From Mytilus trossulus (Eukaryota > Mollusca > Bivalvia > Mytilida > Mytilidae), in the NCBI RefSeq assembly GCF_036588685.1, contig NC_086378.1, positions 76,773,127 through 76,837,126 on the forward strand: a DNA stretch of 64,000 nucleotides. Reading direction: 5' to 3'. The stretch's first letter is position 1, and every line of letters starts with the position of its first letter. Both the position numbers and the translations under genes were made by a program. Positions 47,526 to 59,054 of the stretch are shown here, piece by piece. Below the pieces are notes generated by a model. It saw nothing but the letters and a program-made list of their open reading frames with translations. It did no database searches and was not told the origin of the DNA.

Positions 47526-48923
47526 CGGGGCGCCGAATGGGACTCTTGTGATTTTGTACTCAAAATTCAATTTTGTACGGACAAAAGTGACTTTTGTTCA
47601 ACAAAAATGAGTTCAGTTTAACAAAATTTGTATCATACTACAAATTTGAAATTTTGTCATACAAAATTATCTATCAGCGGACAAAAGTCACTTTTGTCAT
47701 GACAAAATTCATTTTTGTTACACAGACTTGACTTTTGTTACCTAATTTGAAAATTGAGCGACAAAAGTCAATTTTGTATTTAAATTAGTTTAGTTCGGTT
47801 TCTGTGAACTAATTTGCATACAAAATCGACTTTTGTTACACAAAATTGACTTTTGTTACACAAAAATTACTTTTGTTACACAAAATTTACTTTTTGTGAG
47901 ACAAAATTGACAAAATTGACTTTTGTCTCAACAAAATTGACAAAATTGACTTTTGTCTCAACAAAATTGACAAAATTGACTTTTGTCTCAACAAAATTGA
48001 CAAAATTGAATTTTGTCTCAACAAAATTGACAAAATTGACTTTTGTCTCAACAAAATTAACAAAATTGAATTTTGTCTCAACAAAATTAACAAAATTGAA
48101 TTTTGTCTCAACAAAATTGATTTTTGTCTCACGAAAGTCAATTTTGTCTCACGAAAGTCAATTTTGTCTCATAAAAGTCAATTTTGTTGTTACAAAATTG
48201 AATTTTGTCATCACAAAAATGAATTTTGTCTCAACAAAATTGACTTTTGTCTCAACAAAATTGACAAAATTGACTTTTGTCTCAACAAAATTGACAAAAT
48301 TGACTTTTGTCTCAACAAAATTGACTTTTGTCTCAACAAAATTGACAAAATTGACTTTTGTCTCAACAAAATTAACAAAATTGACTTTTGTCTCAACAAA
48401 AATGACAAAATTGAATTTTGTCTCAACAAAAACGACAAAATTGAATTTTGTCTCACAAAATTGAATTTTGTCTCACAAAAGTCAATTTTGTCTCACAAAA
48501 GTCAATTTTGTCTCACAAAATTGAATTTTGTCTCACAAAAGTCAATTTTGTCTCACAAAAGTTAATTTTGTTTCACACAAGTCAATTTTGTCTCACAAAA
48601 TTGAATCTTACCGTACACAATTGACTTTTGTGATTTAATTTCCATATCAGGTAACAAAAGTCAATTTTGTATGCAAATATGTTTATATTTGCATACCTTT
48701 AAGACAAAATTGACTTTTGTCATGACAAATATGAATTTTGTCTACAAAAATGAATTTTGTCATGACAAAAATGAATTTTGTCTACACAAATGAATTTTGT
48801 CATCACAAAATTGAAGTTCTCACAAAACAAGTCTGTAGCACATAGTTTTGTAAGACAAAAATGATTTTGTTATGACAGAATTGAATTTTGTACAAAACCA
48901 CAAGAGTCCCATTCGGCGCCCCG
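47526..48923. mobile_element. GC-ended inverted-repeat element filled with 30-bp hairpin repeats
   Basis: The ends CGGGGCGCCGAATGGGACTC (left, 47526) and its inverse (right, to 48923) match over about 33 bp with one or two changes. TA flanks both sides (47524-47525, 48924-48925). The 1.4-kb body consists almost wholly of ACAAAATTGA / GACTTTTGT words. A core array (about 47905-48460) has a 30-bp unit built from ACAAAATTGACAAAATTGAC plus TTTTGTCTCA. The word ACAAAATTGACTTTTGT is itself an imperfect palindrome. The 30-bp period leaves 203- and 133-codon frames open on the plus strand and 81-84-codon frames on the minus strand. They look like by-products. Confidence 0.85.
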
Positions 48924-48925
48924 TA

Positions 48926-51900
48926 ATAGAAAGATAATATCATTTTCCTTGAAGAAGGCTTTTTTGAAAGGTCATTTTCAATTCTCAATACCCTTGCTGC
49001 CGGCTACACCAATTTTTCCTCACAAGACCGTACCCGACTGCAGAGATGATTTTTCGTTAACAAGACCATAAATATAAATAGTTATATAAATACTGTCATT
49101 TTTTCGATATTCTCCCCCCAGCGGCCACATTGTACCTATTTAATACTTAGAATGGGATGACAAACATCGCAGAACTCCTACAAACTACATATTTTCCTTC
49201 ACAATGCAACCATACACTCATAATATGCATGAATAAAGGGATGGGGTATTTAAAGACTATTCTTTTTTTGAAATTATTTTATTTTCAACAAAACATAAAT
49301 AAACACAATATAAATTGTATACAGTTTTGACAAGATGTGTAATGCTTTTCGGTCTTTGATTCTCACTGTAACAAACTATTCATACATTAACAATAAATGA
49401 CTACACATAGCTCATCGTGTAAATGTAATTTACAATTACAGCAGCGCATAAGGCTATATCGTGGAGAACTTACATTGCAGTTATACATATTATTCAAAAT
49501 ACTGAAACAAGAATTAAAAAAACAAACGACTTATTTACAAATAAAAATTCCACACTAAAACTATCTGAAAATTAACTTTCAGATAGTTTTAGTATTGAAT
49601 TTTATTATATATATCAAATCTTAAAATATATTTCAATTACTTTTAAAAACGAGACAATATACTAGACTGGAGTATTTGAAACTAACTAGAACATATCAAT
49701 TATGCACATTCATATTATACGCTCAAATCTTTGTGGCAGTATGGGACTTTCGTGAAAAAGAAAAAAAATGCTTAAACAAGAATGACTCATCTTTACTACA
49801 TGGTGAGATCAACAAAGATCATACCATAGGGAACATGTTTAAATTTCAAGTTGATTGTACTTCAACTTCATCAAAAACTACCTCGACAAAAAACTTTAAC
49901 TTGAAGCAGGACAGACGAACGGACGCACAGACCAGAAAACATAATGCCCATAAATGGTGCATAACCAGCGAACAACGCGTCTACATTGAAGACAAAAAAG
50001 CCAGCTGCATTGGTATTACAACCTATTTTGTAATAAACTTTGGAATTAAGACATTTAATATCAAGTTTCTAGCAAGGTTTATAATCAATGTTAACCTTTC
50101 ACATTAAACAAGGAGAGTGAATTAATGTGTCATTGTGTGTACAATTTGTATCTTAAATTTAGAAACATGATACACTATATCTGTGATTATGTTCGATTGT
50201 AAATATACCGTATGTCTAGTACTTCACAGTGTACGTCGTAAATAATTGAGTGTTATACGATATTTACACTGAAAACGTGGGAAATATTGAGACGTTTTAT
50301 GGTCATTGATTAACACCAAAGTTAGGGTGAAACTTATTTTCATAATTTCGTTCAAACATGGGAAATATTGACTTTGATAAGCAATATATATTAGTATATA
50401 TTCTAATTTATAGCCAGTTTCATAAATAATAAAGTTTAGTAAATCTGAAGTTTCATTTTTGTGCAGTTTAATGATTTTAAAGGCGTTATGTCTGTCCGTT
50501 TCAAACTTTGAACCCCTCTACCAATGCTCCGCTGTGAAGACAAAATTCATCCCTGAATGATTGAGATGTCTCGAGTCCTTCATACAATCCCTTGGATTTC
50601 CCTCTGATATGATTAAATATTCAATGATTTAATCAGGCCACGTTTATATATATATAATGACATTACATATGAATTATTAAAATCTTTACGTAGTTGATTC
50701 ACATATTATGGGTCAAATATATGTCCTCTTCACCATGATATATAATAAGACTGTATTAGAAAACAATTGTACTTCTTATGAGTTTTTTCCTTAAATGTTT
50801 TATGAAGTATGTCCACAGAAAAGGTCAAATGTTCCTTACTTATGTGTTTTGTCCTTATATATATTTATTCATGGATATGATGATATCAATTGGTGCACTC
50901 GAAAGCTTAATAAAAATACAAAAGAAAACTTCTAAAATTGGTACCTTTTTCTTTGGATTTATCTCGCACTGCCAATCAAAATCACGGAAATGAGAGAAAG
51001 TGATTAAAATGTCTCATATATTTTATACAGACTCTTAACCGTATGCATACTTTCGGCTACAAAAAAAAAGCCATTCCGATCCTGTCAGTGAAACAAAAAC
51101 TGTTGAAATGGAAGTATTTTTTTAAAATTGTCCGCTGAAACGGAAGATGTGGACACACCTCATATATCCTTGTTTTACCATTTGGACCACAATATCCGTA
51201 TTTAACCCGTTGACTTCAGCTTTCAAGTATCGTTGTTTTATCTTACGGAAATTGTTTCAAGGACCCTACATTAACATACACAGGCACTTGTCTCAGAAAA
51301 GTGCCTGTGCTATATTCGAACGACGACAGGATCATGCTACTACATGTACTTGTAACCACAAATATGTTACATTAAAATAAAATATGTAAATAGTATGCAT
51401 GAACGTATAACAGAAATACGAATTACATAGGGTACATAAAAAAAGAGGTTTCAAAAACATAGAATACATATTCATCTGAGGTCAAACAACCTGGATTTCA
51501 AATATGAACTAAAATGGATGTTGAGTTTTCAAAAATGTGACAGCAATCACACAACATAAAATACCACAAAAACAATCTAATGAAGGTCTTCAACAGTAGA
51601 CAAGTCTGTAAAATATGTCGAGCTCTATAAATCGACGAGTATTAAACAATGGTGAATAAAATAACATAGATCTGCTAAAAATACATAATCTCCTAAAGGT
51701 CAATAAAACACATTAATATGTATCTAAATAAAAGACCAGCACTGAAGTACTAATGGATAGACAATAACTAAAGGTACACAATTAGTAATGTTTAAATTAC
51801 AATAAACAATTAAAATGGTTGATATTTGATTGCTTTTATACGCCCTGAACTCTAAAATTATCAACATGTAAATTTGATAAAACGTTTACTCAATGTTTGA

Positions 51901-52199
51901 CGCATACAATGCTGGTAATTAATACTTACTGTTATAATAATATATCTTAACTTTGGTATTTTAAATACTTATCAAATATTTGGCTACATGGGAGTCGTCA
52001 GAAATAAAATATAAAGAAACAGGTATGTCCTTGCTTACGATTATATATAAGAGCAAACAGGTATACCATTCGGTTCTGAGCGCAAACCTTCCGTTTCTGA
52101 GCGCAAACAGGTAAAACATTCAGTTATGAGCGCAAACAGGAATACCTTCAGTTTAAAAGTTCGAGAGCAAAGTCATGCGGTGACAACGATGAGTGACAC
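48926..52199. other. Intergenic, no gene recognised
   Basis: AT-rich. Apart from a perfect hairpin at 49554-49593, it holds only biased open frames, such as 49676-50107 (143 codons, no recognised domain). Near 52050-52170 short iterations of 'gagcgcaaacaggta' occur just beyond the next gene's stop codon, probably in its 3' UTR. Confidence 0.45.
49554..49593. repeat. Perfect 17-bp-arm hairpin
   Basis: 'actaaaactatctgaaa' (49554-49570) and its exact inverse (49577-49593) flank a 6-base loop. It is not followed by a T-run terminator and is not in a gene. Possibly a MITE relic. Confidence 0.8.
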
Positions 52200-53435
52200 T
52201 TACAAAGGGAAACAGCTTTTGTGAACCTTTCTTTTTTCGAGTTTTGATCCTCCTGTAGCACGAGGTAAAGTGTAGTACGAGGTACACGAAGTTAACCCTG
52301 ACCCATAATAAACGCGACGATAAAGTTTAACCAACAATCTATCATTATAGTTACTGTTTGGTCTACCATGTCCTTCAAAATTTCCAGCTTTCGTTGTTTG
52401 GTGAACTGCGAGTATAGTTTTAGTACCATCAATTGTTATGTGGTCGCGTTTCCTGGCATTCAATACAAGCCAGTTATCATATGCTCTTCGGCCAATCACG
52501 ACTTCCGCACACTCCTTCCACGGGTAAATAGCGTTCGTTATGAAGAAGTCCTCTGCATAAGGGGTAAACAGTTTCCCTCGCTTAGAAGCTAGTTTAATTT
52601 TGTCAAAAGATGAAGTTTCATCCTGTGTCATATCTTGAACGTTTGTTCTCTGTCCAACTATCATTAATGGCTTATTGAAGTCAAGATCAGAAGTCAAAAG
52701 AGAAATTAATGTCTCGACTAAACCTTCATTAAATAATATATCACCATTTGAATAGGCGTAAAATGTGGACTTATATTTTAACATCGTATCTGTGTACATG
52801 TACTTTAATATAGGAATTCCTACTGCAGATTGTTTGATTGGCAAGACGGACCATCCCATCGATTTCACCCTAGACGCTAAATCCTCTTCGTTTGTAAAGA
52901 AAACCGATCTCACAAATGGATGTAATGAATTCCAATTTTTAATCGTGCTGTTATGTACAATGAATTTTTCTGTTTTAGTCGGCCATGTTGTAAATAATGT
53001 TAACAATGGATCAGCCTCGTTCCTGATTATAGCGTCCTTTAAAGCTGCGATTCGTTCTTTAAGTGTTTTATATTTTGTCCAATGTTGAGTAAATAATTGT
53101 GATTCCGTTGTTGTTTGTACGGGGTCGGATAAATGTATAGATTCATTATTTTTCTCTATTCTATATTCTGTTTGCACTTGTCCCACAGTACTAACAATAC
53201 TTTGATTTTGAGAAAGTTCCGAAAATCCTCTCACCCATCCCTCCACTTTGTTTTTCCATCTTTGGAGATCATTTATAGTGTTCTGCATCATATCATTTAC
53301 AACCATAGTCCGGATTGTCAAATTTGAGTATAAATAGATATAGACAATAGTGCATATTAGACAGAATGACAGAACTTTAAAATGACTCCCTCTCTTAGAC
53401 AACCATCCGGTTGCCTCGACAACGGGTTCCTTCAT
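52200..53435 (-). CDS. Glycosyltransferase-like type II membrane protein, specificity unknown
   Basis: 411 residues in one exon. The first ATG (53435) gives a short cytoplasmic tail with basic residues, then one hydrophobic anchor at about 21-36, as in Golgi type II enzymes. A stem of about 90 residues follows, then a domain with LTLFTTWPTKTEKF (about 145-158), a DxD-like YSNGDILFN (228-236), VGQRTN (260-265), AEDFFIT (294-300), VVIGRRAYDNWLV (312-324), IDGT and VHQT (about 335-347). This order resembles a GT-A-like family of uncharacterised eukaryotic and bacterial proteins with 'NGDI / GRR / DFF / GR-x-x-DNWL / HQ' motifs. Family recalled, not searched. NLT at 38-40 is a glycosylation site next to the anchor. 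The frame stays open upstream to a 'ttttttcag' acceptor ending at 53456, so a 5' exon (leader or coding) probably exists. Confidence 0.8.
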   Translation of the reverse strand: MKEPVVEATGWLSKRGSHFKVLSFCLICTIVYIYLYSNLTIRTMVVNDMMQNTINDLQRWKNKVEGWVRGFSELSQNQSIVSTVGQVQTEYRIEKNNESIHLSDPVQTTTESQLFTQHWTKYKTLKERIAALKDAIIRNEADPLLTLFTTWPTKTEKFIVHNSTIKNWNSLHPFVRSVFFTNEEDLASRVKSMGWSVLPIKQSAVGIPILKYMYTDTMLKYKSTFYAYSNGDILFNEGLVETLISLLTSDLDFNKPLMIVGQRTNVQDMTQDETSSFDKIKLASKRGKLFTPYAEDFFITNAIYPWKECAEVVIGRRAYDNWLVLNARKRDHITIDGTKTILAVHQTTKAGNFEGHGRPNSNYNDRLLVKLYRRVYYGSGLTSCTSYYTLPRATGGSKLEKRKVHKSCFPL

Positions 53436-53455
53436 ATGGACCACATCACCTTTAT

Positions 53456-53814
53456 CTGAAAAAATTTAAAAAAATTGTTCTAAATGATTGAATAAATATA
53501 AATTAAGATAAATATTGTAATACTAAAGAGTCAGGTATGTGAAGAATTTTATTTTGAAGCGGATGTAAACTTGCACGAAATAGTTGAGCCATTGACAACA
53601 ATTCAATAAAATAATGAATCAAACAAAATATGTTTTTATGGAAGGAGGCCACATTCCTCTGATACTCGACAAACATGATTAAGGAGTATGCCGTGCCCAG
53701 CCTGATCAAATCAACACAGTTTTACAAAAGAGTCTATTTGTTCTTATGTTTTCAAAAGTCGGAGATATGTGAATCAAAAGACTTTTCTTATTTTCGAACA
53801 ATCGTAGTCAAGAT
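53456..53814. other. Upstream intron or flank of the glycosyltransferase-like gene
   Basis: AT-rich spacer after the predicted splice acceptor. I could not identify the upstream exon. Confidence 0.35.
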
Positions 53815-54460
53815 ATCATGTTTTGCACGATGGGTTAGGTGAACACCCGCAGGAAAGCTTTCATGTCTCGAACGACGCTCGATTAAACACTCAAGAAAGA
53901 CATCATGTCTCGAAAGATGCTTGGTTAACTAATCACGAAATCTTGCATGTCTCGAGCGATATTTTGTTGAACACTCGCGAAAGATATCATGCCTCGAACG
54001 ATGCTTGGTTGAACACTCACAATAAATATATCATGTCTCGAACAATGTTTGGTTGAACACTCGAGAAGGACATCATGTCTCGAATGATGTTTGGTTGAAC
54101 ACTCACAAAAGATAGCTTGACTCGAACGATGCTTAGTTGACTATTCGCGAAATCCATTATGTCTCAACCGATGCTTGGTTGAACATACACCAACAGACAA
54201 GTCTAAAGTAGCATGACTCGCACGATGGTCGGTTGAACATCCACATGCATGCATGATATCATGTCTACTACGAAACTGAATTTGAACACTTAAAGGAAAG
54301 ATACCGTACGAGGCTCAGTCGAACACCCATGAAGGATATCAAATCTCGTATGAGGCTTGATTGAACTCATGCAGGCAAGATATCACGGTGTGCATGAATC
54401 TTTGTTGAACACCCACAGCCAAGATATGTTTACGAGGCTTGGCTGAAATCAGGGGAAACC
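53815..54460 (+). repeat. 42-bp minisatellite, about 14-15 units
   Basis: The first units are exactly 42 bp apart ('tcatgtctcg' at 53861 and 53903, variants at 53945 and 53987). Consensus near 'atcatgtctcgaacgatgct' then 'tggttgaacactcacgaaag'. Drift increases toward 54460. A 14-residue periodic frame (HVSNDAWLNTRERY-like) is open for 77 codons at the conserved end; it may be only a by-product of the 3n period. Confidence 0.82.
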
Positions 54461-55121
54461 ATGACGATGCTTCTATTAAGATTCTCTATAGCTATTATAT
54501 AGGACCGACTGAATAAAGCAATGCAAAAACCAACATTTTTAGGCAGGTGATAAATGTATTTTAATAGAAAGGTAGCACTTTCTGACAATAACAATCAGTA
54601 GCTCATGTGGCAAGCGCATTTATAAAGCAAAGATATCCATATTAGCTTAGAATTTGACTTAAAAGACAGAAGACTAAGCCAGTGTTAACATATACAAATA
54701 AATAAAATAAGTTGCATTTCAATATCATGCACTTAGATTTAAAATGCATGCGGAACAGCGAATTTTAATCAATCACAAGACTAAATCAAGATTTGAAAGC
54801 GAGAAACTGTTTTTCGTCCTGAAGTGGTCAGGAAGACATGTCCCTGAGTATAGCTCCAGCATATTAAAAAATAACGATGATTTACAATGAGGGCTTTTTT
54901 TATATACTTATATTTTTTTATTATAAATATTTACATATTTCATTTTGTTTAGTGATATTTTGTTAAGCTATTGTTCAAATTTAAAACAATATAATACTAA
55001 AAAATATATATGCTTTAACAGAAAACTTTTACTTTAAAGAAGACGAAATAGGACTTACTAACATAGTTGTCAATCAACTAATTATGAAAATTAAATAAAT
55101 GAAGAATATGTCCCTATGCAC
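54461..55121. other. Intergenic, no gene recognised
   Basis: AT-rich, with no recognised element. Confidence 0.4.
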
Positions 55122-55127
55122 ACAGAT

Positions 55128-56147
55128 GGGGCGTATTGCATTTCCGCTAATTTTTCAAAGTCCCAATACCACGTTTCCGCAAATTTAAAGTATACGTTTC
55201 CGCAATTTGTATTTATTACTTTTCCGCTAATTTACCTGGTAAAATATAAAGATTTGAATGTACATATATGATAATTTATTTCTTTTTTTCTTTTTAATAA
55301 AGAAAATGTTCTGATGTCAGTATAGCTACAATTTACTAGATATAACTAGTTGACTCGGGTAAGCATGAGTTAAACTTCATTGAGAAATCTTTGGTTTGAC
55401 TTACCTGAAACTGACGTGATTAAAGAATGCTTTGTTGAAATAATTGCCGATGCTCTATCTGACGATAAGTGCACGAGGTCTGCCGATTATATAATGGATT
55501 TTTTTATAGATGGCAATTGAGATTTCCACCAAGCATTTGGGAATCACCTCCTAACCCCGGGGAAAAGGGAACAACGAATGGTGTTGAGTCTTTTCGTGCC
55601 TACCTGAACGAGCAGTTTTACGCTAGCCATCATAACTAATTTGTCTTTATCGATGTGTTATTGAAACTGAAGACAACACCTTACATAAAGATGAGAACTC
55701 TAACTGTAATAGCACCCGTTCGGAAATATGAAAAGAAGAAGATAGACTTCCTTCCTGGACAAAATACAAAACTTGTAAACGGTGAATGTGCTTCTATGGA
55801 CTTTGTACGACGTGTTGGCTACAAATATTCTGCCAAAGCGGACTTATGAACTCATATCAAAATATTTTTGAACATACGTTTTCATACATTTTAATGATGT
55901 ATTTTACTTACATTTTATGATGACCTTTAACGTAATACATATTTATTTTTTATTATAGCTTTGCTTTCGATCAATAGGTATTCCTTAATTATTTGCGGAA
56001 AAGTAATAATTTATTTTTTCCGGAATAGTTACTTTTTTTCCGGAAAAGTAAGATATTTATTTGCGGAAACGTAAACTTTTTTTTCCGGAAACGTCATCTT
56101 TTTTTCGCGGAAATGTAATGCCAATTTGCGGAAACGTAAAACGCCGC
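55128..56147 (+). mobile_element. MULE-type DNA transposon, truncated and broken
   Basis: The termini rich in 'tttccgcaa' / 'ttgcggaaacgt' words are inverted: left 'gcgtattgcatttccgctaa' and right 'gcggaaacgtaaaacgc'. ACAGAT flanks both sides (55122-55127, 56148-56153), a partial target duplication; MULEs usually leave 9 bp. Sub-terminal 'ccgcaaa' / 'tttgcgg' words repeat four to six times at each end. The interior holds the C-terminal part of a MULE transposase, in sense with the plus strand. Confidence 0.8.
55410..55848 (+). pseudogene. MULE transposase C-terminal fragment
   Basis: In plus-strand reading order: ETDVIKECFVEIIADALSDD, then a frameshift, then RFPPSIWES and GTTNGVESFRAYLNEQFYAS, then HHN, a stop in place of a residue, FVFIDVLLKLKTTPYIKMRT and a short tail to 55848. 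The 'FPPxIW', 'T-x-x-x-ES-x-x-x-x-LN' and 'HP-N-x-F-x-F-x-x-VL' pattern is the C-terminal signature of MULE transposases. The catalytic DDE part is missing. At least one frameshift and one internal stop show that it is dead. Confidence 0.78.
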
Positions 56148-56640
56148 ACAGATGATACCCCCACTTGTATACAACATATAAAGGGATAACCCAAGAACAA
56201 TAAAAAGACGCTACCTAAATTTGTACTTGATCTGAGTTTTGTGGTTACATTTGTTAATGGATCAAAATACCTCACGGCTAGTTTTGGTCTTATTTTGATA
56301 AATAAATGTATATAATACCCTTTAATTAAGACAAAAACCTGTAAGGTGGGAAAACTATGGCAGGACTAAAATTAGTAGATACCATCATGTGGATTTTAAG
56401 CCGTGAGGTCTGTCGGTCCATTAAACTCTTGAAATAAGCGACATGTCATGGTATGTCACTCCACTAATAGCTAGGCATTTAACTTGCATAAGTCTGGTCT
56501 CATTTGAGGTTTCCGTATTTCATACTGGATAAATCGACCTACTAACTGGGAGCAGTTATGCAATTTTAGATAACTTGATGTATACCCTTCACATAGGCGT
56601 ATATCCAATTATATATTGATGATATTTTCCCTATTTAAGT
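56148..56640. other. Spacer, no gene recognised
   Basis: No recognised feature between the MULE remnant and the LINE 3' end. Confidence 0.35.
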
Positions 56641-56654
56641 ATTTTTGGTGCTTA

Positions 56655-57598
56655 ATCCTAAGTATAAGAATAAGAATATTTTTTTTTAAGAAGAATAAGA
56701 ATATTTTATTTCCAATTAAAGGGCCCTATAAAGAGCTTTCATGACACTACATACAAGTACATATGATTAGACATAAATTAGAGACATATAATATAAGAAA
56801 ACAACATTGTTTAGTACTATTAAAAATGGTATAAAAAGCCTGGACAGAACCAGACAATACAATTTAGATCTTTTAAATATACCATTTAAAATCATATACC
56901 ACTCAAAATATGTATATTTGTGGCTAATTTGTATTCATTATTTTTGAACTTCTCCTTATCTCTAGATTTTTAGATAAATACTTTCCTAAACATTTATACA
57001 CATTTAAATTTTCTTGTGTAAATAGCCATAAAAACTTTGAAAAATTGTCTAACCATTGAAAATTATTACAATTTAGAGATACTTCAGTAAAAAAATTATT
57101 TCTGTTATCAATATATAGTGGACATTCAGTTACAAAGTGAATCTCATCTTCAACTTTATTTTAAGTACAGTATAAACATTTTCTGAGTGTCCTATTCACA
57201 TACAGTTTGGCATATCTATCAGTCTCAATCCTTAATGGATGAGCGCTTATTCTAATTTTACAGATTGATTGTCTTAACCTAAAATCTTTTAGATCCAAAT
57301 ATTTTTCAAAACAAAATAAAGTTTTAAAGGAAAAATAGGTAGTAAGTTTACCTTGATCTAATTGTAAAACTTTATTTCTATTTTCCTTCCAGAAATGGAG
57401 ATAGTTTTTATATAGCTCATCTTTGATAAATTTTGTGAAAGAGTAGATACTGGTTTTTAAATTACATGTTTGTATGCCTAGCTTTTTTAAAATACAGTCT
57501 ATACTTGAAAACCATGTATTCACTTTATTATATGAAGTCGTCATGTGACTATTCTGGTGACAAATTGTACATAAATGTTCAACTTTTGAAAAAAACAT
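56655..57598 (-). mobile_element. 5'-truncated LINE, RT C-terminal end
   Basis: The minus strand encodes (57598-57161) a 145-codon frame with LTTYFSFKTLFCFEKYLDLK, then RLRQSICKIRISAHPLRIET and a CLYC motif. It continues after a frameshift as EDEIHFVTECPLY...FSKFLWLFTQ...YLSKNLEIRR to a stop near 56927. This is the familiar Cys/His-containing C-terminal end of LINE ORF2 ('RISAH-x-L-x-I-E...C-x-x-C...E-x-E-x-H-F-x-x-x-C-P'). A 3' UTR follows and ends in 'aataaaatattcttattctt' (about 56715-56670). Confidence 0.82.
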
Positions 57599-57699
57599 TA
57601 CAAAAAAAAAGCTGTTGAAAATGAACTTATATGGGGTTTTTTTTTCGAACGACCATGCGATGACCTATACTATAGTTACTAACGTCTACGTCAGTTTGG

Positions 57700-57755
57700 T
57701 CTCTGTTCAGAGTTGTCTTATTGGTAATCATGCCACATCTTCTTATTTTTATATA
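57700..57755 (-). repeat. 'gagttgtcttattggtaatc' dispersed repeat fragment
   Basis: 'cagagttgtcttattggtaa' followed by 'tcatgccacatcttcttatt' is a short minus-strand copy of the repeat seen at 35.17 and 60.54 kb. Confidence 0.6.
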
Positions 57756-58179
57756 ATATATAGAATTATATACGAGGAAAATACACAAACAAGATGATTT
57801 CTTAACAAATTTATGTAACACTGTTATGCCCAGACATTGCACTGAATATGTATTTTGTATTTTGTAAATGCCAACAAAAATAAAACATAAACGTGATAAA
57901 TGTCGACTTGCCACTACAAATTTCTTCCTACATTTGGCCTTCACGTTTGAAATTAAACGAGTTATATTTTTCCTCATTCTAGTTTTAACATCAGTCGATT
58001 AAAAACATATTTAGACGTAACTTAAATCCCATTCACAAAGTTAAGATTACAAGTGCATGTAAATGTGTTAATTTACAAATTTGTGTCGATTTAGGTCAAT
58101 GAAAATGCACATGCTTCCTTTTCTCAATAGGTTTATTTGTGACACAAATGGGCCACAAACATAGTTAGTATTTTTTCAA

Positions 58180-58350
58180 GATTGAACTTGATCTCTGAAG
58201 AGAAGGGGGTTAGCGAGGGGGTTAGATCCAAAATTTATATGTTATGTAAAATACTGTATGTTGTATCAATCATATATGTTATGTGTATATGCCCCCCTGG
58301 GGACCTAATTTGGAAAATAAAATTTATCTTATCTTATCTTATCTTATATG
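58180..58350 (+). mobile_element. LINE 3' tail with TATCT microsatellite
   Basis: 'atgcccccctggggacctaa' then 'tttggaaaataaaatttatc' and four to five TTATC units, the usual 3' end of LINEs whose mRNA ends in a short simple repeat. Only the last 100-170 bp of an element remain (5' truncation). Confidence 0.7.
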
Positions 58351-59050
58351 TCAAAGTTTTGCAACATAGCCGAAAGCGGCCCATCACACACTAACTTTAA
58401 TAAAACAAACATTAAAAGCAGGATGTGTTAATCTGTAATCCCTCTTTTCGAATTTATATCATTTGGTTAGTCTATATTGAGTGGTTCAATTTTCAGGATG
58501 TCAATAATTATGTTTATCTTTTTTATCATTGAAAAATTCAGATAAGTATACGTTTTATGTATATATGTATATTAAACAAACCCGATTTCATTTCGACACC
58601 GCAATTTTTCTCCGAAATCAAATATGGTATATAATAGAACTGACAAATAACACATGTCATTAAATTTAGGAACATTGCAACAGACCCCCACACACATTGT
58701 CGCAACACTCTCTTCCTGACTTCAAAAGAGGTTCTACAATGTCGTCTAATAATCATATATTATTTGAATATTGTACATACTTTCCGAACAAAAACCAAGA
58801 TAAACCAATTTATAACAAAAAAAATAGCGTAACTTCCAGGGGATATGTGATGTCTTAGACATATAGTTTTTATTATTTTCATTATTACGGTGTTAGTCTG
58901 GCATTAAGAAATTTAAAGAAGATCAAACAAGGATAGAATAAATATGGTCAGGTTGTAATATTGTATTCCAAATTATAAATGACGCAAGTAGAAACAACAT
59001 GAGCTTGTTACATAAACATGAGAAACAATTGGTCAAGTACAATTGTCAAA
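58351..59050. other. Intergenic, no gene recognised
   Basis: AT-rich. No recognised element. Confidence 0.4.
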
Positions 59051-59054
59051 AGAA

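Noticed and set aside
47853..48565. Repetitive protein genes (203 and 133 codons)
   Set aside because: Products of a stop-free 30-bp repeat unit, open in several frames on both strands, with no splice or start context.
49676..50107. 143-codon plus-strand frame
   Set aside because: Biased composition, no domain, no splice context. Left as intergenic.
53436..53444. GTG start for the glycosyltransferase-like gene
   Set aside because: Animal genes rarely start at GTG. The ATG at 53435 is in frame, and the extra residues come from the open frame reaching back to a splice acceptor.
57627..57977. 116-codon minus-strand frame
   Set aside because: It overlaps a dispersed repeat copy and has no recognisable domain.
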